Assembly (NCBI RefSeq): GCF_047344985.1
Contig: NZ_CP178861.1
Location: 2,170,001-2,234,000 of the forward strand
DNA: 64,000 nt
Source: Bdellovibrio sp047344985
GTDB lineage: Bacteria > Bdellovibrionota > Bdellovibrionia > Bdellovibrionales > Bdellovibrionaceae
Direction: 5' to 3'
The position numbers were made by a program, and so were the translations under genes. This document shows positions 7,263-16,795 of the stretch, in pieces (positions within the stretch are counted from its first letter, which is position 1; each line of letters starts with the position of its first letter). The notes under the pieces were generated by a model. That model made no database searches, was not told the DNA's origin, and saw only the letters and a list, made by a program, of their open reading frames with translations.

Positions 7263-8040
7263 AAAACTTTGCAACCAGGTTTAAAATCATATCCGGTTTT
7301 TCGCGATGAGGAACATGTCCACAATCTGCAATAATTTCTTTTTGGGCGGGACCGCCCGCGAGCTCTGTGATCACTTCTGGGAATTTTGTTGAACCGTATT
7401 CGTCTTTATCTCCATGGATCGCAAGAACAGGACATTGCACTTTGGGAAGATCGTTCTTTAGATTCCAGCTCGCAAAGCCTTCTGAAAGCCAAACTTCAGT
7501 CCACGCGTCAAAAACCCATTTTGATTTTTCACCGTGATACTTTTCTAATTTTCCAAAAACTTTCGGGTCCGCAAAATCTGTTTTCGCTTTTGATATACCT
7601 GCACGAGTTCTGTCTTCAACAAAGACTTGTGCGGACTCTGTGATAATGGCCGTGCAGTTTTGTTTAAGAGTTCCAGCAGCAACAACGGCCATAGCTCCTC
7701 CCACACTGTGGCCAAAGAGAGCGAACTTTTCAATACGGAGAGCCTTTAATATTGCCGGAAGATAGATCTCCCCTTCTTCACTTACAAAACGCACTGAAGG
7801 TAATTCGTTTCTTTTCGTGGAACGACCAAAACCCAAACGATCATAGGAAATCACTTCCCTTCCCGTTGCTTCACACAAGCGAAGCGGAAAATCTCTCCAC
7901 ATTTCGGTACATCCTAAGGAGTCGTGTAAAAGAATGAGAGGGGTTTTATCTGTCGTAAGTTCTGGCTTCCAGCGTTTTACATAGATCTCGCCACCAGGAA
8001 CATTTACAAAATTTTCTGAGATTTCAGTTTCTGAATTCAT
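7243..8040 (-). CDS. Alpha/beta hydrolase
   Basis: This is a 265-residue alpha/beta-hydrolase-fold enzyme. LILLHDSLG forms the oxyanion region, GHSVGG is the nucleophile elbow (catalytic Ser), AIHGDKDE supplies the acid and DCGHVPHREKP the His. The lack of a signal peptide puts it in the cytoplasm. The substrate is unknown. I choose the ATG at 8040, 16 bp after the stop of the DJ-1 gene; a TTG at 8079 in the same frame would overlap that gene. Neither has a clear ribosome-binding site. It is probably co-transcribed with 8057-8656. Confidence 0.85.
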   Translation of the reverse strand: MNSETEISENFVNVPGGEIYVKRWKPELTTDKTPLILLHDSLGCTEMWRDFPLRLCEATGREVISYDRLGFGRSTKRNELPSVRFVSEEGEIYLPAILKALRIEKFALFGHSVGGAMAVVAAGTLKQNCTAIITESAQVFVEDRTRAGISKAKTDFADPKVFGKLEKYHGEKSKWVFDAWTEVWLSEGFASWNLKNDLPKVQCPVLAIHGDKDEYGSTKFPEVITELAGGPAQKEIIADCGHVPHREKPDMILNLVAKFFTKTKN

Positions 8041-8056
8041 TTGTTTGTTTTCGAAA

Positions 8057-8656
8057 CTAAGTTTGGCCCCAAAATTCAAGAGGCGGCATCACGGCGTTTT
8101 TATAGAGTTCAAACCAATGCTTGCGGTATTCCGGCGTGTACATATTTAAATAGGCCATGATTTCTCGCGTGAATTCAATAGGAGCAACCCCTGTGGCCGT
8201 AATAAGATTTTTATCTGTTACAGCAAGACTCTTAAGATAAAACTTTTCACCGCCATAAGACGGCACGATTTGTTTAAGCATACCTAAATCATTGCTAGTG
8301 TGCCGACGGTTATTCAAAAGGCCCGCGCGAGCGAGTGCCACCGTTGCACCACAAATCGCAGCAACAAGAACTCCTTTTGATAGAAGTGCATCTGCAAGCT
8401 CAATCGCATTTTGATTTTGATTTGCGTCCATCCAACTGTCACTGCCAATGAGAATCAAACCCTCAATAGTGTCCGGTGCGACTCCAGAAAGCGCCCTTTC
8501 AGGAACAACTGTCATTCCGCCAATACTTGAAATACTTTCGCCTGTTGAGGATGCGATAATAATTTTTTTCTTAGCCTGCCGAAGTTCAGGCAAAAGAAAA
8601 GCACCTTCCCAATCAGCAAATCCCTCTGGCAAATAGACAACCAATGATTTTTCCAT
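8057..8656 (-). CDS. DJ-1/PfpI-family protein
   Basis: This 199-residue DJ-1-superfamily protein starts at the ATG at 8656, with GGAG 8 nt upstream; the longer frame would need a TTG. It has the family elbow AAICGATVALARAGLL, with Cys as nucleophile, and an acidic residue near the N-terminus in EGFADWEGAF. The closing half (NDLGMLKQIVP, TATGVAPIEFTREIM) fits the YdeA/PfpI-like glutamine amidotransferase group. It leads a two-gene operon with the alpha/beta hydrolase. A role in protein or metabolite repair is inferred from relatives. Confidence 0.85.
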   Translation of the reverse strand: MEKSLVVYLPEGFADWEGAFLLPELRQAKKKIIIASSTGESISSIGGMTVVPERALSGVAPDTIEGLILIGSDSWMDANQNQNAIELADALLSKGVLVAAICGATVALARAGLLNNRRHTSNDLGMLKQIVPSYGGEKFYLKSLAVTDKNLITATGVAPIEFTREIMAYLNMYTPEYRKHWFELYKNAVMPPLEFWGQT

Positions 8657-8811
8657 CAAGTCTCCAGTATTTAGATTCAACCACTGAAATATTTGAATGA
8701 CATCAAGAAAAAAAAATCAATTTGTGTATTTTTACGTCTCAAAAACGCACAAAGTCACATTTTTCTATATAAAAATTTGCACCGTCTCATCAAAATCCCT
8801 ATGGTGAAATT

Positions 8812-9948
8812 ATGACTCAATCTCCAAGCATTCCCTTCGGGAAATCAGATTTATTGTCGTTAGGTGTGGAGGTGGAACTGCAAATCATTCACCCAGAAAC
8901 TCGCAATCTCCACCCGATTTCACCAGATATTCTTCAGGAATGGTCTTTACCTGGACCTCATTTGAAACCTGAAATATTTCAAAGCATGCTTGAAATCGAC
9001 ACGCCCATTTGTAAATCCGCGCAAGAAGTGGAAGACGAACTTCTGCTTACAAGCCGTGAGCTTCTTCGTATCTGCAAGAAGAATGGCGCCCGCTTAGCCT
9101 CGAATGGCACGCACCCGTTCGCTCGGTGGCACAATAGAATTTTTTATCCTGCCGAACGCTATCAATATCTGGTTGAGCGCAACCAGCATATCGCGCGTCG
9201 CTTGATGATCTACGGATTGCACGTCCATCTTGGAATGAAAAGTGGCGAACATTGTATCGAGATGATGAATGAGTTTCTTTACTATTTGCCGCACCTTTTG
9301 GCTTTGTCTGCAAGTTCTCCGTATTGGACGGGACACGATACGGGCCTTTGTTCGTCACGCATCACCGTTTTCGAAGCGCATCCTTCCGGAGGACATCCTT
9401 GTCGCGTAGAAAATTGGAAGGACTTTGAAGATATCGTTTATAAGCTGACAAAAAGTAATTCCATTGGCAGCGTCAAAGATATTTGGTGGGATATGCGTCC
9501 AAGTCCCAACTATGGAACTTTGGAAATTAGAATTTGTGATGGAGTTCCAGGAATTCGCAGAACGTCTCGTCTTGTCGCTTTTATTCATCTTTTAGCTCGT
9601 CACCTCCAAAGACGTTTGGATCAAGGAATACGCAGACCCATTCCCTCCGACTGGATGATCCGCGAAAACAAATGGCGCGCTTCCCGTAACGGCCTTGATG
9701 CCGAGATTCTTTTAGATAACGACGCCAATACCAAACCTGTCCTTCAAGACATTGAAGACCTGCTTTCAGAAATGAAAGAAGATATTTCCAAGCTTGGCTA
9801 CACGGAATACATGAAGGACTTGTTTGAGATAGATATTAAAAACCCAAGCTATCAACAACAGCGTGACGTCTTTACGAAAAGGGAATCTTTCGAAGACGTT
9901 GTGGATTTTCTCTGCGACGGTTTTGAAAAAGATCTGGAAGTGGTTTAA
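8812..9948 (+). CDS. YbdK-type carboxylate-amine ligase (GCS2 family)
   Basis: This 378-residue protein belongs to the glutamate-cysteine ligase 2 family (COG2170). LGVEVELQIIHPETRNL opens the ATP-grasp-like core, HVHLGM holds metal-binding histidines, and DIWWDMRPSPNYGTLEIRI is the family signature. YbdK proteins join glutamate-like carboxylates to amines with weak gamma-glutamylcysteine synthetase activity. The gene is divergent from the DJ-1/hydrolase operon and is followed by an exported gamma-glutamyl hydrolase homologue, so both may deal with gamma-glutamyl compounds (inference). Confidence 0.9.
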   Translation: MTQSPSIPFGKSDLLSLGVEVELQIIHPETRNLHPISPDILQEWSLPGPHLKPEIFQSMLEIDTPICKSAQEVEDELLLTSRELLRICKKNGARLASNGTHPFARWHNRIFYPAERYQYLVERNQHIARRLMIYGLHVHLGMKSGEHCIEMMNEFLYYLPHLLALSASSPYWTGHDTGLCSSRITVFEAHPSGGHPCRVENWKDFEDIVYKLTKSNSIGSVKDIWWDMRPSPNYGTLEIRICDGVPGIRRTSRLVAFIHLLARHLQRRLDQGIRRPIPSDWMIRENKWRASRNGLDAEILLDNDANTKPVLQDIEDLLSEMKEDISKLGYTEYMKDLFEIDIKNPSYQQQRDVFTKRESFEDVVDFLCDGFEKDLEVV

Positions 9949-9970
9949 GACTGATCATGCCCGCGCAAAA

Positions 9971-10002
9971 TTCGTCTTGATCTCATTTTGAGACAAGGCG
10001 AA
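9971..10002 (+). terminator. Imperfect hairpin, possible terminator
   Basis: TTCGTCTTGATCTCA and TGAGACAAGGCGAA pair with one wobble and one bulge around a TTT loop. No T-tract of note follows, so it may be only a weak terminator or a spacer structure between the YbdK gene and the C26 gene. Confidence 0.4.
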
Positions 10003-10071
10003 TTAAGTCAAAGCGGATATATAAAATCTGAGAGCCTTTCGCTCGGCATTTCTTTTGAAATAAAAATCCGC

Positions 10072-11082
10072 ATGAGAACTTCTCTGTCGGTTTTGCTATT
10101 TTCATTATTCATCACGGTAAACACTTTTGCTGCGGAATCAATTCGTCTTTTTGAATGGTCTCCAGGAAATACACTGGCTCCTCTTATCATTCCCGTCAGA
10201 AGCAATGAAACTCCTCCTGAAGCCGCGCAAAGATATTTGCGGGAGCTTTCTAAAAATCCAGATCTTATGGAACTCTTTGAGGGTCGCACTCCAGATCTGC
10301 GCTTAGAAGGTTTTAAACCCTTAGAGACGAATTCCCGTGAAGCCCGCGCATTGATGATTGCAAATCTTCCCAAAGACTACACGAAGAATTCCCAACGCGT
10401 GGTGAACTTTAAAAAACTTTTTAAGCAAGCCAAACACACGTCTTACATTCTACCCATCAATGCAAACTTGGGCCTTACGCAAACTGAAACCCGCGAACTC
10501 TTCCAACAGGTGGCGGAAAAATTCCCTTTGATGGTTGCTATGGGCGGCGATGACGTGGACCCGCGTCTTTATAAACAAGAAAATTTCCATGCTCGCAATA
10601 TTACGACAGCTCGCGATCAGTTTGAAATAGCACTCATTAAGTCTTATGTTTCACAGGAAAAAGGCTTTTTACTTGGTGTCTGCCGTGGGTCGCAGATTTC
10701 TTCAGTGGCTTTGGGATATCAACTGATTCAAGATGTTCCGTTTCACGTCGGTTCCGATGTCGCTCACGCGAACGATTGGCATGACGTTGAAATCAAGGAC
10801 ACAAAATATAATATTTTAAAATCTCTTGCCGACGCTTCAGGAAAAATGCATGTGAACTCTCTTCACCATCAATCCGTGATATTTAAAGAAGGTGGTCTTC
10901 TTCAGATCGCAGCTCGCAGTCACGATGGCGTTACAGAAGCGACGGAGTTTAAAAATGGACGCGGTCTTTTATTACAGTTTCATCCAGAACTCATGAACAA
11001 TGAGCTCGGAGCTAAGATCCTTTGGAGCGTCGTTCAACAAAAAAACCGCGTTATGCCTAGAAGCTGCTCGAAGGTTTTTTAA
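10072..11082 (+). CDS. Exported class I glutamine amidotransferase-like protein (peptidase C26, PuuD type)
   Basis: This 336-residue protein starts at the ATG at 10072, which opens a signal peptide (MRTSLSVLLFSLFITVNTFA). The C26 triad is visible: Cys in GVCRGSQISS, His in LLQFHPEL and Glu two residues later. VAMGGDDVDPRLY is the strand found in PuuD gamma-glutamyl-GABA hydrolases. The first ~130 residues after the signal are extra relative to PuuD. Export is unusual because PuuD relatives are cytoplasmic; the product probably cleaves gamma-glutamyl bonds in the periplasm or outside. It lies 123 bp downstream of the YbdK gene. Confidence 0.82.
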   Translation: MRTSLSVLLFSLFITVNTFAAESIRLFEWSPGNTLAPLIIPVRSNETPPEAAQRYLRELSKNPDLMELFEGRTPDLRLEGFKPLETNSREARALMIANLPKDYTKNSQRVVNFKKLFKQAKHTSYILPINANLGLTQTETRELFQQVAEKFPLMVAMGGDDVDPRLYKQENFHARNITTARDQFEIALIKSYVSQEKGFLLGVCRGSQISSVALGYQLIQDVPFHVGSDVAHANDWHDVEIKDTKYNILKSLADASGKMHVNSLHHQSVIFKEGGLLQIAARSHDGVTEATEFKNGRGLLLQFHPELMNNELGAKILWSVVQQKNRVMPRSCSKVF

Positions 11083-11125
11083 CGATTACGATTGCCTCTT
11101 ATGGCAGGTGTTCTAACATAGACCT

Positions 11126-12532
11126 ATGATTGAACAAATTTTTCTGCATCAAAAAGCGTATGCCCTTCAACTTCGTAAAGAGTCTATCGACACTCGCTTT
11201 GAACATCTTGATTCTCTCGAAAAGATGATCGAGAAAAATATCGCAGAAATAACCGCAGCCCTCGCTCAGGATTTCAAAAAACCTGAAGCGGAAACCTTGA
11301 TCACTGAAGTATTTCCGGTTTTACATGAGATCCGTCATGCTAAAAAGCATCTTAGAAAATGGGCTCGACCTAAAAAAGTTAGAACGCCTCTATTGCTGAC
11401 AGGCACAAAAAATCAAATATATCACGAGCCTCGCGGAGTTTGTTTAATCATCGGCCCTTGGAACTATCCATTTCAATTATTGATTTGTCCTTTGGTTGCT
11501 GCGATTGCGGCAGGCAACTGTATTTTTTTAAAACCTTCGGAGTTCACGCCCCAGACAAGTCACCTTGTCGCAAAACTCATTAAAGAAACCTTTTCAGAGG
11601 AACACATCACCGTGGTTGAAGGCGGCCCTGAAAAAACTCAAGATCTTCTACTGCTTCCGTTTGATCATATTTTCTTCACGGGAAGCACACGAGTGGGCAA
11701 GATTGTCATGGAGGCCGCAAGCAAACATTTGAGCAGCGTCACTTTAGAGCTGGGTGGAAAATCTCCTACGATCATCGACTCATCAGCAAATCTAAAAGAT
11801 GCCGCTGAAAAAATCGCTTGGGGAAAATTTGTCAATGCAGCTCAGACTTGCGTCGCTCCTGATTATCTTCTAGTTCAACAAAGTGTTCTCAGCGAGTTTA
11901 AAAAAGAACTCATTTCTAAGGTTGATGGTTTTTATGGTAAGTCCGCATTGGAAAAGAAAAACTCTCCAGATCTGGCACGCATTATTTCCGGTAAACACGC
12001 CGAACGACTTAAGCACTTAATTGACGACGCCATTGCGACTAACGCCGAAGTGACTTACGGCGGAGAAGTAGATCTTGCAAGCCACTATGTGGCTCCGACC
12101 CTTATAGAAAAAGTCGATCCCCACAGTGCCGTCATGAAAGAAGAAATTTTTGGGCCCCTTCTTCCAATTATTACTTACAACGAAATTTCAGAAGCCATTC
12201 ATTTTATCAACGAGCGACCCAAACCATTGGCGCTGTATATTTACTCTCATAGCGAAATGAATATTCAAGATGTCTTAAAGCAAACAACGGCCGGTGGCGT
12301 TTGCATTAATGACTCCGTCATTCACTTTAGCAATCCGCACCTGCCTTTCGGTGGCGTGGGAGAAAGTGGTCTGGGCAGTTATCACGGAGTTTATGGATTC
12401 AAAGCGTTTTCACACGAAAAAGCGGTCCTTCGCCAATCCTGGATGGGAAAAATGTTGCGATTGATTTATCCGCCATATACAACTCAAAAACTGAATTTAT
12501 TTAAAACGGCTCTGCGCTGGAGATTATTCTAA
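11126..12532 (+). CDS. Aldehyde dehydrogenase (class 3/fatty-aldehyde type)
   Basis: This 468-residue NAD(P)-dependent aldehyde dehydrogenase has PWNYPFQLL (cofactor-binding strand), FTGSTRVGK, the catalytic Glu in LELGGKSP, the catalytic Cys in AAQTCVAPDY and EEIFGPLLP. Its length and motifs match the short class 3 group (AlkH, fatty aldehyde or coniferyl aldehyde dehydrogenases). The hydrophobic C-terminal tail is in keeping with membrane association. The 3' end overlaps the convergent antiporter gene by 9 bp. No ribosome-binding site is evident before the ATG. Confidence 0.93.
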   Translation: MIEQIFLHQKAYALQLRKESIDTRFEHLDSLEKMIEKNIAEITAALAQDFKKPEAETLITEVFPVLHEIRHAKKHLRKWARPKKVRTPLLLTGTKNQIYHEPRGVCLIIGPWNYPFQLLICPLVAAIAAGNCIFLKPSEFTPQTSHLVAKLIKETFSEEHITVVEGGPEKTQDLLLLPFDHIFFTGSTRVGKIVMEAASKHLSSVTLELGGKSPTIIDSSANLKDAAEKIAWGKFVNAAQTCVAPDYLLVQQSVLSEFKKELISKVDGFYGKSALEKKNSPDLARIISGKHAERLKHLIDDAIATNAEVTYGGEVDLASHYVAPTLIEKVDPHSAVMKEEIFGPLLPIITYNEISEAIHFINERPKPLALYIYSHSEMNIQDVLKQTTAGGVCINDSVIHFSNPHLPFGGVGESGLGSYHGVYGFKAFSHEKAVLRQSWMGKMLRLIYPPYTTQKLNLFKTALRWRLF

Positions 12533-14743
12533 TAAAAGAATTTTCTCACGGTCGCCAACGATCCAAAGGACATCGCCCTTTTGCAGAGTCTCACTGGAGT
12601 CTGGATTGAGAATACGCTTTCCTTCGCGCTCAATCCCTACAACCAAACCATGCGTGGCTTCGCGCAATCCGCACTCACGAATGCTTTTATTTAGGTACGG
12701 TGACCTTTCACCTAAAAGATATTGCTCAAGACTGTACTCGGAATCTTGCTCCGACAAAATCACAGCGTTATCTTCAGCCTCAATAAATAATTTAAAACGA
12801 ATGAGTTGTTCATCCGTCCCAATCACATGCACCTGATCATGCGGCATCAGGGCTTCGTTTCGTCCGGGAGCCGTAATACGACGGCGCCCACGTTCGATTA
12901 AGGCAATGGTCACACCGTATTTTTCTCGAATGGAAAGCCTATGCAAAGGAACACCCACAAAAGGGGCTTCAGAAGGAATAATGAATTCCGTAATATGCGC
13001 ATCCCAAGGAGCCAGTGCCCGACTGCTTTTTCTGGCGTGTTTTTTCTGAACATCGTCATGAAGATTTGAAAGAAATCTGTTTTCAAACCATTGATAGACG
13101 TTGCGCAGTTTTTGTGAAAGTACATAACCCACAACAACGACCATCCACAAAGTAATTCCGATAGCCCAACCTAACGGGACGAATTGTGCGACCATCGCTC
13201 CTAAAAGGCCTACGGCCAACATGATTCGCGAAACGAGGAAGACGTAGTTATGGCTTCCTTTTCCCTGCTCCATCAAGAGAATTTCAAACTGTTTTGTTCT
13301 TCCGAAAGCCAAGGCCCACAAAAAGGGCGCACTTAAAAACAAGGTGGCGCTTAAGGAAATAAATTTCGCCGGCCCCTCTTCCACTTGCCTTTCAAGAAGA
13401 AACGGCAAAAACACGCGAGCCATTAAAAGAAAAATCGCAACGACAACAACAGAGTTTAAAAGAACTTTAAGAATATAAGCACGAACCTGCTCTTTCCATT
13501 CTTTATTTCCTGACATCGAAAAAGAAATCACACTGTAACTATCCAAAGCAGAAACCACTTTAGCCGGTAAAACTTTTTCTATAAGTCCGTAAACTTTTTC
13601 TGAAGCTCGCAACATATAAGGAGTCGTAAAGGCTGTGACAACAGAAACCGCGACTGCCATGGGATACATTTTTTCGCTGATAACCTTAAGGTTCAAACCT
13701 AATGTTGCAATGATGAATGAGAACTCACCAATCTGTGCCAGAGCCATTCCCGACTGCACGGAAGACTTTAAGGTTTGTCCCGCCAATACGGACCCCAAGG
13801 TCACGCTAAAGGTTTTTCCAACAATAACGACTGCGGAAAGAAGCAAAACCTCACGCCAATAAAGTGCGATCACATGTGGATCGATCAACATTCCCACCGA
13901 GATAAAAAACACGGCAGAAAAAAGATTTTTAATCGGAGCAACCAGATGATGAATGCGTTCGCCTTCAATTGTTTCAGCAAGAATCGAACCCATGATAAAC
14001 GCGCCCAGAGCCGAGGAAAATCCCACGGTTGTTGCAAATACCACCATCAAAAGGCAAAGCCCTACGGCTACAACTAAAACAGTTTCTTCGGTCAAAAGCT
14101 TCTGCGCCCGTTTTAAAAAAGATGGCAGCATAAAAATGCCCGCAACAAACCAAATGGCCAGGAAGAAGGACAGCTTCACAATGGCACTGAGCATTTCACT
14201 TCCCGCAAAGTCGCGAGTCAAAGCCACTGTGGTGAGCAACACCATCAAAAGAACTGCAACAAGATCTTCGATAACCAGAACTCCGAAGACCATGCTGACA
14301 AATTTTAAGTTTTTAAATCCCAGTTCCTCAATCGTGCGAATGATAATAGACGTCGATGAAATCGATAAAATTCCACCAAGGAATAAACTATCCATGGTGC
14401 TCCATCCAAGAAGGCGTCCAGTGACATAACCAAAGACAATCATCAAAGAGATTTCTAAGATCGCCGTAAAGCTCGCCGTGCCACCAACGCGAAAAAGACG
14501 CTTAAAACTAAACTCGAGCCCTAAGGCAAAAAGAAGAAAGATCACGCCGATTTCGGCCCACAGGTTGATGCTTTCCCCGCTCACCACCGTTGGAAAAATA
14601 GATGTCTTAGGTCCTACCAGGAAGCCTGCGACCAAGTATCCCAATACGATAGGCTGATTTAATTTTTTAAAGAGAAGAGTCACAAGACCGGCAGTTCCAA
14701 GAATGAGGGCCAGATCAGAAATCATCGAGGGTAGATTGTGCAT
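12524..14743 (-). CDS. Kef/CPA2-type monovalent cation:proton antiporter with RCK-C domains
   Basis: This 739-residue inner-membrane protein opens with LILGTAGLVTLLFKKLNQP and LGYLVAGFLVGP, the first helices of CPA2 transporters. It continues through about a dozen helices, including ISSTSIIIRTIEE and ALAQIGEFSFIIATLG. A second hydrophobic block (about residues 420-540) is followed by two RCK-C/TrkA-C-like domains (VPLHRLSIREKYGVTIALIE and IRECGLREATHGLVVGIERE). There is no full nucleotide-binding RCK-N domain between them, unlike KefB/KefC. K+ or Na+ exchange for protons is the likely role. It is a single gene; the subtilase lies downstream behind its own terminator. Confidence 0.9.
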   Translation of the reverse strand: MHNLPSMISDLALILGTAGLVTLLFKKLNQPIVLGYLVAGFLVGPKTSIFPTVVSGESINLWAEIGVIFLLFALGLEFSFKRLFRVGGTASFTAILEISLMIVFGYVTGRLLGWSTMDSLFLGGILSISSTSIIIRTIEELGFKNLKFVSMVFGVLVIEDLVAVLLMVLLTTVALTRDFAGSEMLSAIVKLSFFLAIWFVAGIFMLPSFLKRAQKLLTEETVLVVAVGLCLLMVVFATTVGFSSALGAFIMGSILAETIEGERIHHLVAPIKNLFSAVFFISVGMLIDPHVIALYWREVLLLSAVVIVGKTFSVTLGSVLAGQTLKSSVQSGMALAQIGEFSFIIATLGLNLKVISEKMYPMAVAVSVVTAFTTPYMLRASEKVYGLIEKVLPAKVVSALDSYSVISFSMSGNKEWKEQVRAYILKVLLNSVVVVAIFLLMARVFLPFLLERQVEEGPAKFISLSATLFLSAPFLWALAFGRTKQFEILLMEQGKGSHNYVFLVSRIMLAVGLLGAMVAQFVPLGWAIGITLWMVVVVGYVLSQKLRNVYQWFENRFLSNLHDDVQKKHARKSSRALAPWDAHITEFIIPSEAPFVGVPLHRLSIREKYGVTIALIERGRRRITAPGRNEALMPHDQVHVIGTDEQLIRFKLFIEAEDNAVILSEQDSEYSLEQYLLGERSPYLNKSIRECGLREATHGLVVGIEREGKRILNPDSSETLQKGDVLWIVGDREKILLLE

Positions 14744-14784
14744 ACCTAAAAGTATGACAAGACTTTACTCATCCCACAAATAGA

Positions 14785-14807
14785 AAAGGCTCCCAGAGGG
14801 AGCCTTT
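14785..14807 (-). terminator. Rho-independent terminator of the subtilase gene
   Basis: A 10-bp perfect stem AAAGGCTCCC / GGGAGCCTTT with a 3-nt loop lies 27 bp past the stop of the 14834-16459 gene. On the minus strand it is followed by TTCTATTTG. Confidence 0.85.
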
Positions 14808-14833
14808 CCACATCAATTCTTTGTCAGAATTAA

Positions 14834-16459
14834 TTAGTGAGTTTGAAGAGCTGCGTTAACCGCTGCTTCCGCATTCACAAGACCTGAACCGTATTCGTTA
14901 GCAGTGTTAGGTCCCAAAGGTTGAGCTGTTTGCTTCAAGATTGCTTTTACTTGAGCGCCAGTCAAAGACTTGTTCGCCGCTTTCATCAATGCAACCACAC
15001 CAGATACGTGAGGAGTTGCCATTGAAGTACCGTCAAACGCTGCGTAGTCAGTAGCCATCGTTTGCAAAGTCGCCTTAACAGTTTGACCTGCAGCGATTTG
15101 TTTTACGATGTCTTGACCCACAGTTTGTTCGATCATGAATACTGCGATTGGAAGAACAGAACCGTCTTCAGTCAATGCACCTTGGATCAAACCTGGAGCG
15201 TTGTTGTAGATAACTGCACCCAAAGCACCTGCTTTAATAGCGTTATCAACTTTTTCAGAGAATTTGATTTCGCCACGAGCGATCAAAGCGTATTTGCCTT
15301 TAACGTCGATTTTCGCGAAGTCTTCAGCTTTACCAAGACCTGCAGGAACAAGAACGTTTGTCTCAGGAGTCAAAAGTTCTTTCGCGCCTTGGAAAGTAGA
15401 AGCGTTTACTTTACCAGCTTTAGTGCCGATAGAGATTTCAACAGAAGCCTCGCGGCCAGTTCCTTGTGGTACAGAAGAAACGACTGCAACACCTGGAGCT
15501 ACAACTGCAAGCTCTGGACCCCATTGAGAGAAGTCTGCTTTTTTAAGTGTGTTGTCGATAGCACCGACAGCGATCACTGTTGGAAGAGCTGCTGGGTAAG
15601 AAACTTTGTTAGTTCCGTTGTTACCAGAAGCCGCTACAACTGTAACACCTGCTTTATCAGCTTTGTTAACAGCATCGCGCTCAGCAGGAGTCGACCATGC
15701 GCCACCCAAAGACATAGAGATTACGTCTACTTTTTCTTGGATACCCCAGTTGATACCTTGAGCGATAGCGATGTTAGAGCAACCGTTCTCAGCACATACG
15801 CGACCTGCCAAGATTTTTGCTTTTGGAGCTACACCAGTAAAACCAGTTTTATCAAGAACACCAGCGATTGTACCCGCTACGTGTGTACCGTGACCAACAT
15901 GGTCTGTGTAATCAGAACCATCAGAGTCACCTGTGAAGTCTTGACCTTTTTCAAAGTTCGCAGCCAATGAAGGGTGAGCTTGGTCGATACCAGTATCAAG
16001 TACTAGAACGCGAGCGCCTTCACCTTTTTTAGCAGCAGCCCATGCTTGAGGAGCTTTTACAGCGTAAATACCCCAAGGAGTTTTTTGACCTACTTTTTGT
16101 TGAGAAGTTTTCTTAGCAGCAGCCAAGAAACCTTTTACTGGACGTGGAGCTTCGTGGAAGATTTCTTTTTCAACGTAAGCTACAGCAGGATTTGCTTTAA
16201 GTTTTGTAACTTCAGCATCGTCCTTAGTGTTGATGATTAGTGTATTCAAATTTTCAAGGCTGTCTTCAACTTGGCCTTCTACAGCAGCTGGTTGGCCGCC
16301 CAATTTGAATCCCTTAAGTGCATAAGACCCCTTCATCTTATACGCCATGTGTGCTGATTTGAAAGATTCTTTATCTTTCATGATTACGATCACGCGCTCT
16401 GCATGAGCTGCTGTCGCAAACAACACTGATAGGATAAGTGCAAACACGTTGCGTTTCAT
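14834..16459 (-). CDS. Secreted subtilisin-like serine protease (S8) with propeptide and PA insert
   Basis: This 541-residue exported protease has a signal peptide (residues 1-20, ending AHA), an I9-type propeptide (about 21-105), and an S8 catalytic domain with Asp155 in VLVLDTGID, His190 in HVGHGTHVAG and Ser479 in GTSMATPH. A PA (protease-associated) domain of about 120 residues is inserted between His and Ser (KYALIARGEIKFSEKVDNA, GAVIYNNAPG). Codon use is highly regular and the antisense frame is open for 302 codons, a mark of strong codon bias and perhaps high expression. It is a single gene with its own terminator. In a predatory bacterium it would be a candidate prey-degrading enzyme (inference). 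Confidence 0.95.
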   Translation of the reverse strand: MKRNVFALILSVLFATAAHAERVIVIMKDKESFKSAHMAYKMKGSYALKGFKLGGQPAAVEGQVEDSLENLNTLIINTKDDAEVTKLKANPAVAYVEKEIFHEAPRPVKGFLAAAKKTSQQKVGQKTPWGIYAVKAPQAWAAAKKGEGARVLVLDTGIDQAHPSLAANFEKGQDFTGDSDGSDYTDHVGHGTHVAGTIAGVLDKTGFTGVAPKAKILAGRVCAENGCSNIAIAQGINWGIQEKVDVISMSLGGAWSTPAERDAVNKADKAGVTVVAASGNNGTNKVSYPAALPTVIAVGAIDNTLKKADFSQWGPELAVVAPGVAVVSSVPQGTGREASVEISIGTKAGKVNASTFQGAKELLTPETNVLVPAGLGKAEDFAKIDVKGKYALIARGEIKFSEKVDNAIKAGALGAVIYNNAPGLIQGALTEDGSVLPIAVFMIEQTVGQDIVKQIAAGQTVKATLQTMATDYAAFDGTSMATPHVSGVVALMKAANKSLTGAQVKAILKQTAQPLGPNTANEYGSGLVNAEAAVNAALQTH

Positions 16460-16795
16460 TTAAATCCCCCCGATTCCATGGACTCCAACTATTGAAGTCC
16501 TTATGGAGGAGCACTTCATTTCAGGTTGTAAGATTTATCAAGACTCTTTTTGGAACCACCTACACTTTTTTTTTCGACACAGAAAAATGAAATTTTCTGT
16601 CATGAATGGTGTAGTTCCAAAGTGGCACCCCAGTTCAAAATTAGGACCAGAACGCGTCCAACTATTAATAACTCTTATAGAAGGTATCATTTATTTGAGG
16701 CCAAACTGCTTAATATTAAATCAAAGTTATTGATACTGTGCGTCTTCATTTTCTTGTTCCCACGCAGTTTCAAAGCCTCTAAGACAGGGACCTTT
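16460..16795. other. Intergenic region, no gene seen
   Basis: These 336 bp separate the start of the subtilase gene from the end of the GT2 gene. A purine-rich GGGGGGA precedes the protease ATG. A TTGATA about 90 bp upstream of that ATG could be a -35 box, but no good -10 follows. The short open frames on the plus strand lack ribosome-binding sites, and I see no terminator for the GT2 gene. Confidence 0.5.

Noticed and set aside
15062..15970. Long open frame (302 codons) antisense to the subtilase gene
   Set aside because: The product is rich in Ser, Cys, Phe and Arg, has no ribosome site and arises from the strong codon bias of the protease gene on the other strand.
16503..16733. Short plus-strand frame between the subtilase and GT2 genes
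   Set aside because: No ribosome-binding site and a composition like random AT-rich sequence.
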